DNA from: Macrolepiota albuminosa | Taxonomy: Eukaryota; Basidiomycota; Agaricomycetes; Agaricales; Agaricaceae | Assembly: GCA_027475525.1 (NCBI GenBank) | Contig: JAMWFC010000084.1 | Span: 750,250-814,249 of the forward strand | Reading direction: 5' to 3' | DNA length: 64,000 bases | Part shown: piece by piece, positions 54,671 through 64,000 of the stretch | Numbering within the stretch: the first letter of the stretch is position 1 | Layout: every line of letters starts with the position of its first letter | The notes under the pieces: model-generated | What the model saw: only the letters and a program-made list of their open reading frames with translations | Told to the model about the DNA's origin: nothing | Database searches by the model: none | Program-made: the position numbers and the translations under genes

Positions 54671-57600
54671 ATGGCCCAACAACGCTTAAAGCACATTTTG
54701 CAGGGGTTGACGCCACTCCCAGAGTCTGTGGGAACCCTCAAGCTGGGAGATATTACGTATGAGGTGCCAGCAGCGCTAACACCGTCGAGACTTCCGCGGT
54801 CGAAGGACTTGCTTGATATTAACGAAGCGGTCAATAGAGATAATTTGCACTTTTTGCTGCAGAAATATCTTCTGGGACAGGATGTATTTTTGGTTTCTCA
54901 GCCTGGACCGTATGCGCGGCGCCTTGCTATGACCTGCAGAAATATCTTCTGGGACAGGATGTATTTTTGGTTTCTCAGCCTGGACCGTATGCGCGGCGCC
55001 TTGCTATGACATTTGCTAGGTATGTGGAGTTTTAGGTGTCAATAGAGTGGTGGTGGTTGATAAATGTGCAGCTTGATCAATGCGGAATACGAGTACATTG
55101 CGCTGCATCGAGACGTGGGAGAAACAGAGCTCAAGCAAGTGCGTATCCATGTCTTTTGCAACAAACTGATATGTATCGTATATCAAGGGAAGGGAGATCA
55201 GAAAGGGCGGAAACTTGGTTTACGTGGATAGTCCTGCTGTAAGCGCAGTAAAGCATGGAAGGCTATTAATTCTGGAAGGTGTAGAGAAGGCCGAGCGTGG
55301 CATAATGCCAGTATGTTATCCTTCAATCTGTGATATTTTTCGTGTGTTTATAGATGATAGGTGCTCAATAATTTATTAGAGAATCGAGAAATGAATCTCG
55401 ACGATGGAACACATATTATTCACCCACAACGATATGCCCAGCTTGAAGCGTCAAATTCAATCTCTGTAGGTGGTGGTCATAACTTCGTTCCCGCGCACAA
55501 GAACTTTCGCGTCATCGCTATCGCTGCACCCGTCCCACCTTACCCAGGGTATCCCTTGGACCCCCCGTTTCGGAGTCGCTTCCAATCGCGCTTCATCGAC
55601 CCTGTAGGCTCCCTGACGTCCCTACGCGTTGCTGCACCACCCAGTTCCCTCTACACGAAACTTCGCAACCTCATCCTCTCAACCCAGCTCGCCAGCGAAT
55701 CCCGGAATGCCCTTGGTGCTATATCACGTTCTTCCTTGCCTCCATTCCCACAAACAGCCCTGGCAAAACTTGGTAGTTTGATTGCGGCGTTTCCGCCGCC
55801 TGCGGCTGGTCTTACACCCAGCCAACTCGCTCGGTTACTCCTGACAATTCACCCCTCTCTCGTGTACGCGTCGTTCCAGGCGTGGGCTCTGCTCAGTCGG
55901 CAGACAGAAGAGGCTGGGCTTGGAGCGCTCGGGACGCCGTCGATGTCCCAGGACGAAGATATCGGATTGATGGGCTACCGAGTTTCTGCTATTAAACGCT
56001 TGGATGAGACGTCTGCCGAGGTGACGTTTGCTCATTCTTGTGCTCCTTCAGTTGATCTCAGAGTACCGGCTGGCGCGAAAACTATGAGACCCTTCCCCTT
56101 CGCAGGCGATCTGGAATTTCACCCTACGAGAAGGTTTCTGGGACTTCTTACGTGCTTCATGCAAGCACATGCATTGGGCTGGGACATCTCATTAATTCCC
56201 CCTGCGATACAGTCTACAGCCTCGACGTCTACGTCGACACTTGTGAAGGTCTTTGGTCAGGTGTTGGGTTATGAACAGGAAGTTCTACATATGTACAAGG
56301 AACTAGGCGGTAGAGAGTTGGTTATGCGGCGGAAAATTCAGGATGGTGGAGCGACGACTTGGGAACCCAGGTGAGTTGCGTTTCCTTGCACCCCACATTA
56401 TGAAAACTTCTGTTCTAGTCCGTTAATTGAGGGAGCATGGGCTGGCCAACTCGTTCATCTCTCTGGTCTTGATGTGATTGGATCCACAGCTGGCTCTGTA
56501 GCTCGATTGATCCAGGATCGCGAGATTGAGCTCTGGGAGAACAAACGTCTAGTATCTGAAGCATCTCCAGAAGAGGCATGTCCTTTTTATTCAACTTATC
56601 TTCCTGTTTTGCTCATTCTGCTCGTGATTGTTCTTCCATTTAGCTTGAAAAAGGCGAGCTATCTTTCGCACATCCTTCATTCAGGATAATCTGCACTGCC
56701 TCGAAATCTTTGCCACTCAAAGACTGGTTGCTTGACGAGCACGCGAATATGTTCTTCCCCATTGCTAGCCAACCTATGAGTCACGAAGAGGAATTGGACA
56801 TCTTACTAGCCACAGATTGTCCCCAACCTATTGTAGAGAGCTTGTTGTCTTTTGCTGAGAAGTATAGGCAAAGCATGTCGGATGATAATGTTCTAAAGAA
56901 CAGGAAACTTGGCACACGATCTCTAGTACGGATTGCTAGGCATCTGGCCCGGTTCCCTCAAGACGACGACTTGAATGCTATTATCAGCAGGTCGTTGTTG
57001 GCAGAGTTTTTGCCTGCGGTGGAGAAAATCAATCTCGATGCACTTCTGGCGGAAGCGGAGATTGAACCTAAGCCACCTTTGGTAGAATTTTGTGGATGTT
57101 ATATGAAAGATCCATACTGACGAAGATGGTTCTAGTTGAACGCCAATCCAGTCGTCAAAGACAAAACTTTGATCTTTTCTGCATCCAAGCCCTCGGCCGA
57201 TGGCACTTTCCAAGTGTCAATTCCGTTGTTTAAACCCTCACAAGACGTGGACGGAGTGGTGTCCCATGTGCCTCACATGGATCACTTCTATGACAACAGC
57301 TTGCAGAGTGGTTTAATGCGCGATCTGGCCATGTGGTGTCCCATGTGCCTCACATGGATCACTTCTATGACAACAGCTTGCAGAGTGGTTTAATGCGCGA
57401 TCTGGCCATCGATATGGAGCTCCTCGGTGAGCACGTCGTGCTTTTGGGAAACAAGTACGTTCAACCTATATACACATATGGTGGTTAATATGTTAGTTAT
57501 CAGGGCGTAGGAAAGAACAAGATAGTTGACCGGTGAGCCTAAATTTGTCCTCATCTCTGTCGCTAAGCTCACGTCGTTCACAGATTGTGCCAGGTCTGTC

Positions 57601-60511
57601 GTCAGTAATCCTTTGCTTTCGAAGATGAACATGATCTAGTTGCTAAGGCGTCCTAGAGAGTACATCCAGTTACATCGCGACACAACAGTAAACCAGTTGA
57701 TGTTCACGACGTCTTTGGAGGGGGGATTCTCCAATACACTGACTCTCCCCTTCTCCGAGCCATCACCTATGGACGAGTGATCATTATAGATGAGGCCGAC
57801 AAGGCGCCGGAGCACGTCGTTGCAATCTTCCGCAGCTTAGCGGGGCAGGGTGAGCTGACGCTTTCTGATGGCCGCCGAGTACGACCAGTTCGTGAGCGGG
57901 AAAACGACATCGTTGTTCATCCCAATTTCCGTCTTGTCCTGCTTGCGAACCGTCCGGGATATCGTGAGTGTCACATTGTTTGGCTGTTCTCCTAGCCTCT
58001 CCTCATATAAGAATAGCGTTCCTTGGAAATCACTTCTTGCAAGTCCTGGGGGAAAACTTCAGTGCACATTCCGTGAATAACATATAAGAATAGCGTTCCT
58101 TGGAAATCACTTCTTGCAAGTCCTGGGGGAAAACTTCAGTGCACATTCCGTGAATAATCCTGATCAGGCGTCGGAACGGATGCTTTTGCAGCAGATGGCT
58201 CCCGAAATTGACGAAAACACCATTTTGCGTCTTGTTGGGGCATTCCATGATCTACGCCATGGTTATGACACGGTGTTTTGAACTATCCCTACTCGTTGAG
58301 AGGTAGGAATTGTAATTTCCAGAAAAAAACAAAGGCTAATATCAAAGGAATTTTAGAACTGATAAACCTCATTCGACACATGCGGGCTTATCCTCAAGAT
58401 TCCCTGGGAGATGCCCTTCGCAATATCTTTGATTTTGATATCTATAAACCAGAAACAATTGATAAGTTAGATGAAATCCTGGAACACCATGGGTATGAAA
58501 TTTTAACACGTTTCTCCCGCAAACAAGATCTCTCACATGCTTTCTCTTTCGTTGGGTCAGTCTACAGGTCCCTCACCTCGGTCTTGATGCTGCACGTGAA
58601 GCCACAAAAAAGAAGATTCGAGATATCGAATTTGAGCCGAGTAAGACTGATCTCAGCGAACCCAAGGAGGGCAAGCACGACGATAAGGAACACTCAGGTG
58701 GAAACACGTATGCAGGAGGGGTATGGAGTTTTATCTGCGAGACTATGAAGGATCTTCGTCTGACGTTCACTCAGGTGGAAACACGTATGCAGGAGGGGTA
58801 TGGAGTTTTATCTGCGAGACTATGAAGGATCTTCGTCTGACGTTCTTCTATCATAGACAGGAGGGCGTGATACTGCTGGGATGGGCGGCCGCGGAGGATA
58901 TAAGCGCCTCTGGAAGGGAGGCGATATCAAACAAGTAGGGAGCATTTTTGCGGAATTGATCTCGTCGACTGATCAAGGTTCCAGGTTCCTGAAGCGTTGA
59001 AAGACAAACAAGTAGGGAGCATTTTTGCGGAATTGATCTCGTCGACTGATCAAGGTTCCAGGTTCCTGAAGCGTTGAAAGACAACGTTCCTAATCACATC
59101 AAGGAAAGGCGAGAGAAATGGCAAGGGAGGAATTGCAACGCCGCCTGGAAGAACTGGACATGTCTTTCTCGGAGGCCAAGGCGTATGGCAAAATTCTGAC
59201 CGCAACGCAGGCGCACATGTTATCGCTTTACAATCTGCTTGAGCGTGCGTTTTCTCCGGTTCAAAAGATATGTTTTAGGTCCTAATGATAAACTTGATTA
59301 CATAGATCTTGCAGCTAAAGAGGAAGAGCGTGTGTGGTTGAAACGGCAGACAGACGGGGAACTTGATGATACTCGGTTGACCGAAGGTCTCACAGGAGAA
59401 GCCACAGTGTACAAACGTCGGGGAATGGAGAAGCCAGAGCTTGGCCGACCCCAGGTTAAGTATGCCTGTCCCATTATCCTTTCACATGTTTAGCTCATTT
59501 GAATATCTTTCAGGCCGAAAAGGATCAGATTCATCTTCGATCTTAGTGGTTCCATGTGATCCTCCTAAACTTCTCCTTGTAGAGCATTGATATTGAGTTT
59601 CACCTAGGTATCGATTTCAATATGATGGCCGCCTACAGAGGAGCATGGAGACTGGTATTATCTTCTTTCCTTCACTTGATATACGCTCATGCTAAGTGTA
59701 GCCGTTATGTTGATGGAGACCTTTGAAAGGCTTTCTAAAAAGGAGAAGTACGCTTGGGATGTAAGCTTCTCGTTCTGATTTTCATACTGTCCTATAGCTG
59801 ATCGTTGTTGGGTGTTTTAGATCTATGGTCATGTATGTTCTTACCTCTAACCCTAAATAACAGAACTGATTTGATTGCAGTCTGGAGAAGCCCCAGATAT
59901 CCCTCTAGTGCTGCTCGATAACCCTCCTACCGAGCTTCGTGACAGATGCAAGGTTGCAGAGAAGATGTACATGGTTCCCCAGTATGCATTTTCTGGAGAT
60001 TATACAGGTCGGCTTCCTTGGATTGCCCTTCACATTAGTCACTGATTGAAATTATAGTGGAAGCCATTGAGAAAGGTGTCGATGAAGTTGGCAAATACGA
60101 TGCGGGTAAGCTCATTCTGATCGTGTTTTTCTACACTCCTTACCAGCGCCTTCGATAGATGACTGGTTTGTCATTGCGATAACGGTTGGGATAACCTCAG
60201 TTGTGTCATGGCTGTGATAACTGACGATTACAAAATAGGACGCCAATTTCAAACGATATCAAATAACTCCTGATGACCTGACCCGAGTCATGAATCGAAA
60301 CCCTAAAGTTCACACATCGCTCATTTGTATTGGAGAAAGCGCGGAGGCAGCCTGGTATGTACTTATTCATCCGTGAGCTTTGTCGCACTAATGCCCGTGG
60401 TTGCCTCCTAGGATCACAAAAAGCCTTCCAGGCCGAGGTTTCCGCGTAGGCAACGCGGCGGATATACCGACGGTTCTGCGCAGCATCCTATCCACCATGG
60501 TAGACCGGTAG
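54671..60511 (+). CDS. VWA8: VWA8-like AAA ATPase with C-terminal von Willebrand A domain
   Basis: VWA8 proteins are large, mostly mitochondrial, MoxR-like AAA ATPases of unclear role. Early exons are 54,671-55,019; 55,072-55,138; 55,188-55,310; 55,361-56,370; 56,419-56,575; 56,644-57,081; 57,136-57,454; 57,497-57,532; a 10-nt microexon 57,584-57,593; then 57,640-57,963. The first ATPase part has LLGQDVF, YEYIALHRD and LLENREMNLDDG. The second has a P-loop-like GVGKNK and VIIIDEADKAPEH. Near the end a MIDAS-type DLSGSM (split by an intron, about 59,545) and GGRDTAG-type loop (about 58,865) mark the VWA region. The last residues end at TAG 60,511. One intron (from 56,576) has a GC donor. Five 77-bp duplications and single-base deletions near 57,720, 58,273 and 59,108 break the frame. 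These look like assembly or sequencing errors, not decay, because conservation is good on both sides. Confidence 0.92.
54857..55010. repeat. 77-bp tandem duplication in VWA8 exon 1
   Basis: Exact copies inside coding sequence. With one copy, exon 1 has the phase required by exon 2. Confidence 0.98.
57256..57409. repeat. 77-bp tandem duplication in VWA8 exon 7
   Basis: Exact copies. Removing one from the count gives the phase needed by exon 8. Confidence 0.98.
58004..58157. repeat. 77-bp tandem duplication in VWA8
   Basis: Exact copies spanning an acceptor and the start of an exon. Confidence 0.98.
58691..58844. repeat. 77-bp tandem duplication in VWA8
   Basis: Exact copies spanning an exon end and a donor near the Gly-rich loop. 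Confidence 0.98.
58928..59081. repeat. 77-bp tandem duplication in VWA8
   Basis: Exact copies, 84 bp after the previous one, spanning an intron and the next exon start. Confidence 0.98.
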
Positions 60512-60939
60512 AATTTGGCTAGAGGTTCATTTAAAGAGGCGGGTACGACTAGTAATAATGCCGTGATGTTTGTCATTTCTAAGCTCGTTGTGAAACATAC
60601 TGCTTCTAATTCACGGCTCCGACTGTGGTTTGTATGGCAGACGCGAATGTATATAAGCTAGCAATGAGGACAAAACAGCTGAGTACAAGTTCACTGGATA
60701 CATTGCAACCTAAGAAATACATGTGTGTATAATATAGAATGACAGATAAAAAAAAACCTTAAACACGCGCTGAATTGTTCGCATGTTGGTGGTAAAGATG
60801 GTTCGATTGCTCCATACCCAGCACATCAGAATCTCTCAATCCAGTCTGGTCGTACGAAGGCCTCAGTGGTAAAGATGGTTCGATTGCTCCATACCCAGCA
60901 CATCAGAATCTCTCAATCCAGTCTGGTCGTACGAAGGCC
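60512..60939. other. Short intergenic region between convergent genes
   Basis: Contains the 3' ends of VWA8 (plus) and the membrane-protein gene (minus) and part of a 77-bp duplication (60,789-60,942) whose second copy includes the stop codon of the minus-strand gene. Confidence 0.5.
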
Positions 60940-60942
60940 TCA
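60789..60942. repeat. 77-bp tandem duplication between VWA8 and the membrane-protein gene
   Basis: Exact copies; the end overlaps the stop codon of the minus-strand gene. Confidence 0.98.
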
Positions 60943-63301
60943 ACTACCTCGCACGTTTTCCAAATTGGACGCATCATCTCTGAAAGGTACATGTATTCGT
61001 TCTATGTGCAGACTGTCGCGGAAGTGGCCATTCTTGACGGGGCGGGGTGTCATCCGCATCGGTGCACTCCCGATACTCTTGATCCTTGCTACTTGGGATT
61101 TTAAGCTCACTGCCTGTGCGAGTTGAGGTTCCTCTGAATTCCGCAACCACGATATACACAGCGACTCTGTGCTCCCGCTTTGCTGGGAGCGATGAGACTG
61201 TCCTTCGCCCGCCTCTTCAGTGACCTGAGGTAGGCTGGAACCGGGAATAGCATCGAAGTCGATCCAATCTACAGTATTTCGAGGTGCAACTATACCAGGA
61301 ATGTCGTTTCCGAAGGATCGGGATTTCATTGGGCCCCCTGTGGCTCCAGGGTCCGCGTATGGTTCGTCAGTGAGAGCTGTTGACATGGACATGGCGGGGG
61401 TGGCCACGGAACCAGAGACTGTCATCGTGGGTGTCGTCGCGATGCTGTCTGGAGCAGTGACATCCAGATATCGGGTAGCACTAGTAGCCTTAGAGGATTT
61501 TTGACCTGTCGTCAAAGGAGTGGCAACAAGCTCCCGAGATGAAAACGTATTCCCCATGGAGGCACGCGGAACAGCCAGGGGAGAGTTGTCCCAATAGTCA
61601 ACGGCTATCCTGTGATTGGTATGTTCGATAGACTCAAGGACCCGAGTTGGCAAGGGAGGGAATTGAGACGCCAGCTCACGAACTGTGGACAAGGACGTGT
61701 ATGATTCCACTGGGCTCTGGGGCCCCGTGGGAACACTATACAACGAGTCGTTTGGCGTATCTCTTGCATAGCGCGGATATATCCTGGGTGATTCGGGCAA
61801 AACAAAGGCATTCGCCGGTGGCGGAGTGCTATTCGTGTTGTCGGGCGATATTGATATTTTAGGACGGGACTTTTGAGCTCCTCCTGCAGCTGCGTAAGTG
61901 CGGTTGTTAGGTGTGGGGTTGAGAAACTTGGGCAATTCGAAAGCAGAGAATCGCATGCGCAGTTTAGGAATACCGTTTTCAAGTTGGACGGTCACACGCT
62001 CTCGATTAGGCCTGTCCGCCAAAAGTCGCCTTCCAACAATCGATGACTCTCTCACCTCAGGCGAGGTTGGAAGGCCACTTTCTGGTAGAGGGGGGAAAGA
62101 AAAGGCTTGTGGAGTTCGTGGTAGGGGATGAAAGGGGGCGGCTGTGGGCGGTAGCTGGCGCAGTGTGCTCAATCTCGGGCTAGAAACGAAATTCCCCAGT
62201 CGGGAACCGCGGAAGCTTCGGCGTCTATTGGCACTAGTTACCTCGTCTTCAAGAGCAGTAAAGTCCTCCATTGTGTCCAAGCTGCATTTCGACATTGACG
62301 CATGTGCGAAAAGACATTTGGAACGACGTACCCTTTGATTAACCCAATAACGAGACTAGCACGCGCAAGCATTCGCAAGATCCGCCTTGTCATGGCGCTC
62401 CAGAAAACATTTTCAACGAAACCTATAATCGTCTCTATTTCCCCCAACTTTAGCCCGAGCGCGACCCAGGCAGTACCTCGAAGGAGCTGCGTTTCGTCAT
62501 TCGCAGCAACTTCGATGAGGCGTTGAGTTATGATGGCCCTGACGAGACGATAGAAAGCGAGACAAAAAGACATTAATTGATATGCAGCAAGGAGTGCGAG
62601 GGTCAAACTGGTGAAAAAGCTCCAGATATTCCTGTCCCTATCATTTGGAAAATAGAGAGTGGGGCGTTTAGTGGTGCCTTCATCTGATGTGGGGAGTTGA
62701 TTGAGCGATACAAGCGAAGAGAGAAGATGAAACTTACGAAGCGATACTCCAAAGAAAGAAGCCAGCTCGCTAAGCGTTACGATCACGGGTATTAAGATGA
62801 GGAGGATGAATTTCGAAACCATCTGAGAGCGACGAGGGAGGATGTCGATGAGCTCCGCTCGTGCGAAAAGAAACACGAAAAAGATATAACAAAAGATCGG
62901 GACAGAGGAAGCCGCAGCTTTTCAATCAGTCAGCAAGACATGAGACCTTGGTCACTGTGTGGACACATACCTAGGACGAAGTTAAACACCTTGAAAATGT
63001 CCAGGCGGTCCCGCGCCGCGGGAAGGATACGGGACAACATCTCGATCAGCACCAGCGAAAAGTAGATACACCCTTCCGCTGTGATCCAAAGGTGCCGACT
63101 GGACCGAATACATCGTTATCATACTCGAAATTTTAATTCGTAGTTTACTGACCGACTCTTGCCCCGGTGTGCAATAAGGAGTGTGAGGGCGAACAAAACT
63201 TCGATCGCCGGTGGTATGATGAGGAGATAGCCCTTAAGAGTAGACGTACTTTCGCAACGAAGGATCGAAGTCGTAGAAAAGCATAAAATTCCGGAATCCA
63301 T
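60940..63301 (-). CDS. Multi-pass membrane protein, about seven spans, with long cytoplasmic-type tail
   Basis: Five exons (63,301-63,153; 63,098-62,971; 62,917-62,738; 62,677-62,332; 62,281-60,940) join in phase to 714 residues. Hydrophobic segments occur in order: YLLIIPPAIEVLFALTLLI, a Trp/Ile-rich span, FVLAAASSVPIFCYIFFVF, KFILLILIPVIVTLSELASF, SLTLALLAAYQLMSFCLAFY, AWVALGLKLGEIETIIGFV and a basic last span. A tail of about 450 residues rich in Ser, Thr and Pro follows. This resembles a G-protein-coupled-receptor layout, but I see no diagnostic motif of a known receptor class, and the topology is inferred from hydrophobicity by eye. I do not recognise the family. Confidence 0.8.
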
Positions 63302-64000
63302 GTGTAGTGAGTGATATTGTGTCAATGCCACAAGCACATCTCAGCTACCTGCAAAAGGGTATGCAAAAGAGTGGAATGCAGAGCTAGCTGCGCCCTGCGA
63401 ACGTAGGGCCTATGAGAGAGAGAAAGAGAAAGATGATATCGAAAGAGTCACCTCAAATCTTCCGTTGTCAATTATGAGACCGTCACATCAAAATTGGTTG
63501 CTACAGACTGAGAAGATCAACTGTTGTCCACATCCCAACATCGGGGTGTATTGTCCACTAACAAGGCTGTTCACGATGTGAGAATCAGACAATTGTATCA
63601 TATATGGTACGCGTAACATGACCAGATATGCTGTAGATTTGGGCGCGGTAGTGCATGCGCATCAGGTGAAGAAGGTTGAGGGATGGATGGAAGCAATAAT
63701 TGATCTAATCTAATCAAGAAAGAATAACAACACTTGACAACTCCCAAATATTTGGATGGCCAAGCTGCCCTTGGACCCACTCATGGACCCTAATGTTCTA
63801 CTCCTACGCAACAACCGTTTCTGTATCAGTTGAGTGGACTAGTGGATGATATCTATCATGATCATGAGCCTGCGACGAATCACAAGATGTTCCAAAACAG
63901 GAGGTCGGTGTATCATTTCTTCTGATAATGCAGTGTAATACTGGCCATGGACGGTGGCAAAGCGAGCAACGTTGCGCTTTGGCCACCCGTTGGAACTCGC
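63302..64000. other. Right-edge region without a supported gene
   Basis: No convincing ORF on either strand. A short GA-rich run is at 63,413-63,432. It probably holds the promoter of the membrane-protein gene. Confidence 0.4.

Noticed and set aside
4682..60942. 77-bp tandem repeats as a CRISPR-like array or mobile minisatellite
   Set aside because: Each site has a different sequence; only the length is shared, which fits an assembly k-mer overlap.
1..64000. tRNA or rRNA genes
   Set aside because: No convincing A-box/B-box pair with a foldable cloverleaf and no rRNA-like sequence was seen by eye; a covariance-model scan was not possible.

Overview
ORGANISM. The window reads as nuclear DNA of a filamentous basidiomycete, most likely a mushroom-forming Agaricomycete. 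Genes on both strands have many short introns (about 45-70 nt, GT-AG with a few GC-AG). The gene set fits: mitochondrial Mn superoxide dismutase, NADP isocitrate dehydrogenase, a Zn2Cys6 factor, a secreted GH28 pectinase, an NADPH oxidase and VWA8. The repeats are Ty3/gypsy and DIRS-like elements of kinds I associate with Agaricomycetes. Family names were assigned by eye from motifs; no search was run. LAYOUT. Positions 1-28,441 are a nest of retroelements. The 3' end of one Ty3/gypsy-type element (family B) enters from the left (1-932). Its 3' LTR (starts 933, ends 25,367) is split twice: by a full-length gypsy element (element 1, plus strand, 1,017-12,600) and by a full-length chromovirus (element 2, minus strand, 13,145-24,913). 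A solo LTR of family B (27,294-28,441) lies further right and serves as an in-window empty-site control for both insertions. Between the two family-B LTRs is a truncated DIRS-like element (25,368-27,293). From 28.9 kb to the end is a single-copy gene region: SOD2 (+), a hypothetical gene (-), a C2HC-finger protein gene (+), NADP-IDH (-), an Agaricomycete-type hypothetical gene (+), a Zn2Cys6 transcription factor (-), about 4 kb without a convincing gene, GH28 (+), NADPH oxidase (+), VWA8 (+) and a multi-pass membrane protein (-). UNUSUAL FEATURES. (1) Element 2 is crowded with short perfect inverted repeats (6-10 bp arms, 0-12 nt loops) inside its coding sequence, far above chance where I counted. 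(2) Element 1 and the family-B element carry a spliced gene on the antisense strand between integrase and 3' LTR, with a zinc-cluster-like cysteine motif in element 1. (3) Element 2 carries about 3.5 kb of sense-strand accessory ORFs after integrase. (4) The two LTRs of element 1 differ only by transitions, almost all at CpG. DATA QUALITY. Twenty-one head-to-tail duplications have a period of exactly 77 bp and fall alike in LTRs, retroelement genes, introns and host exons. They look like unmerged k-mer overlaps at contig joins. Reading one copy of each restores reading frames and equalises LTR lengths. Several single-base deletions in short homopolymers also break GH28 and VWA8. Host genes broken only by these should be treated as intact genes in a draft assembly. 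HOW GENES WORK TOGETHER. The host genes form no obvious cluster; NADPH oxidase, SOD2 and NADP-IDH all concern superoxide and NADPH, but their proximity is probably accidental.
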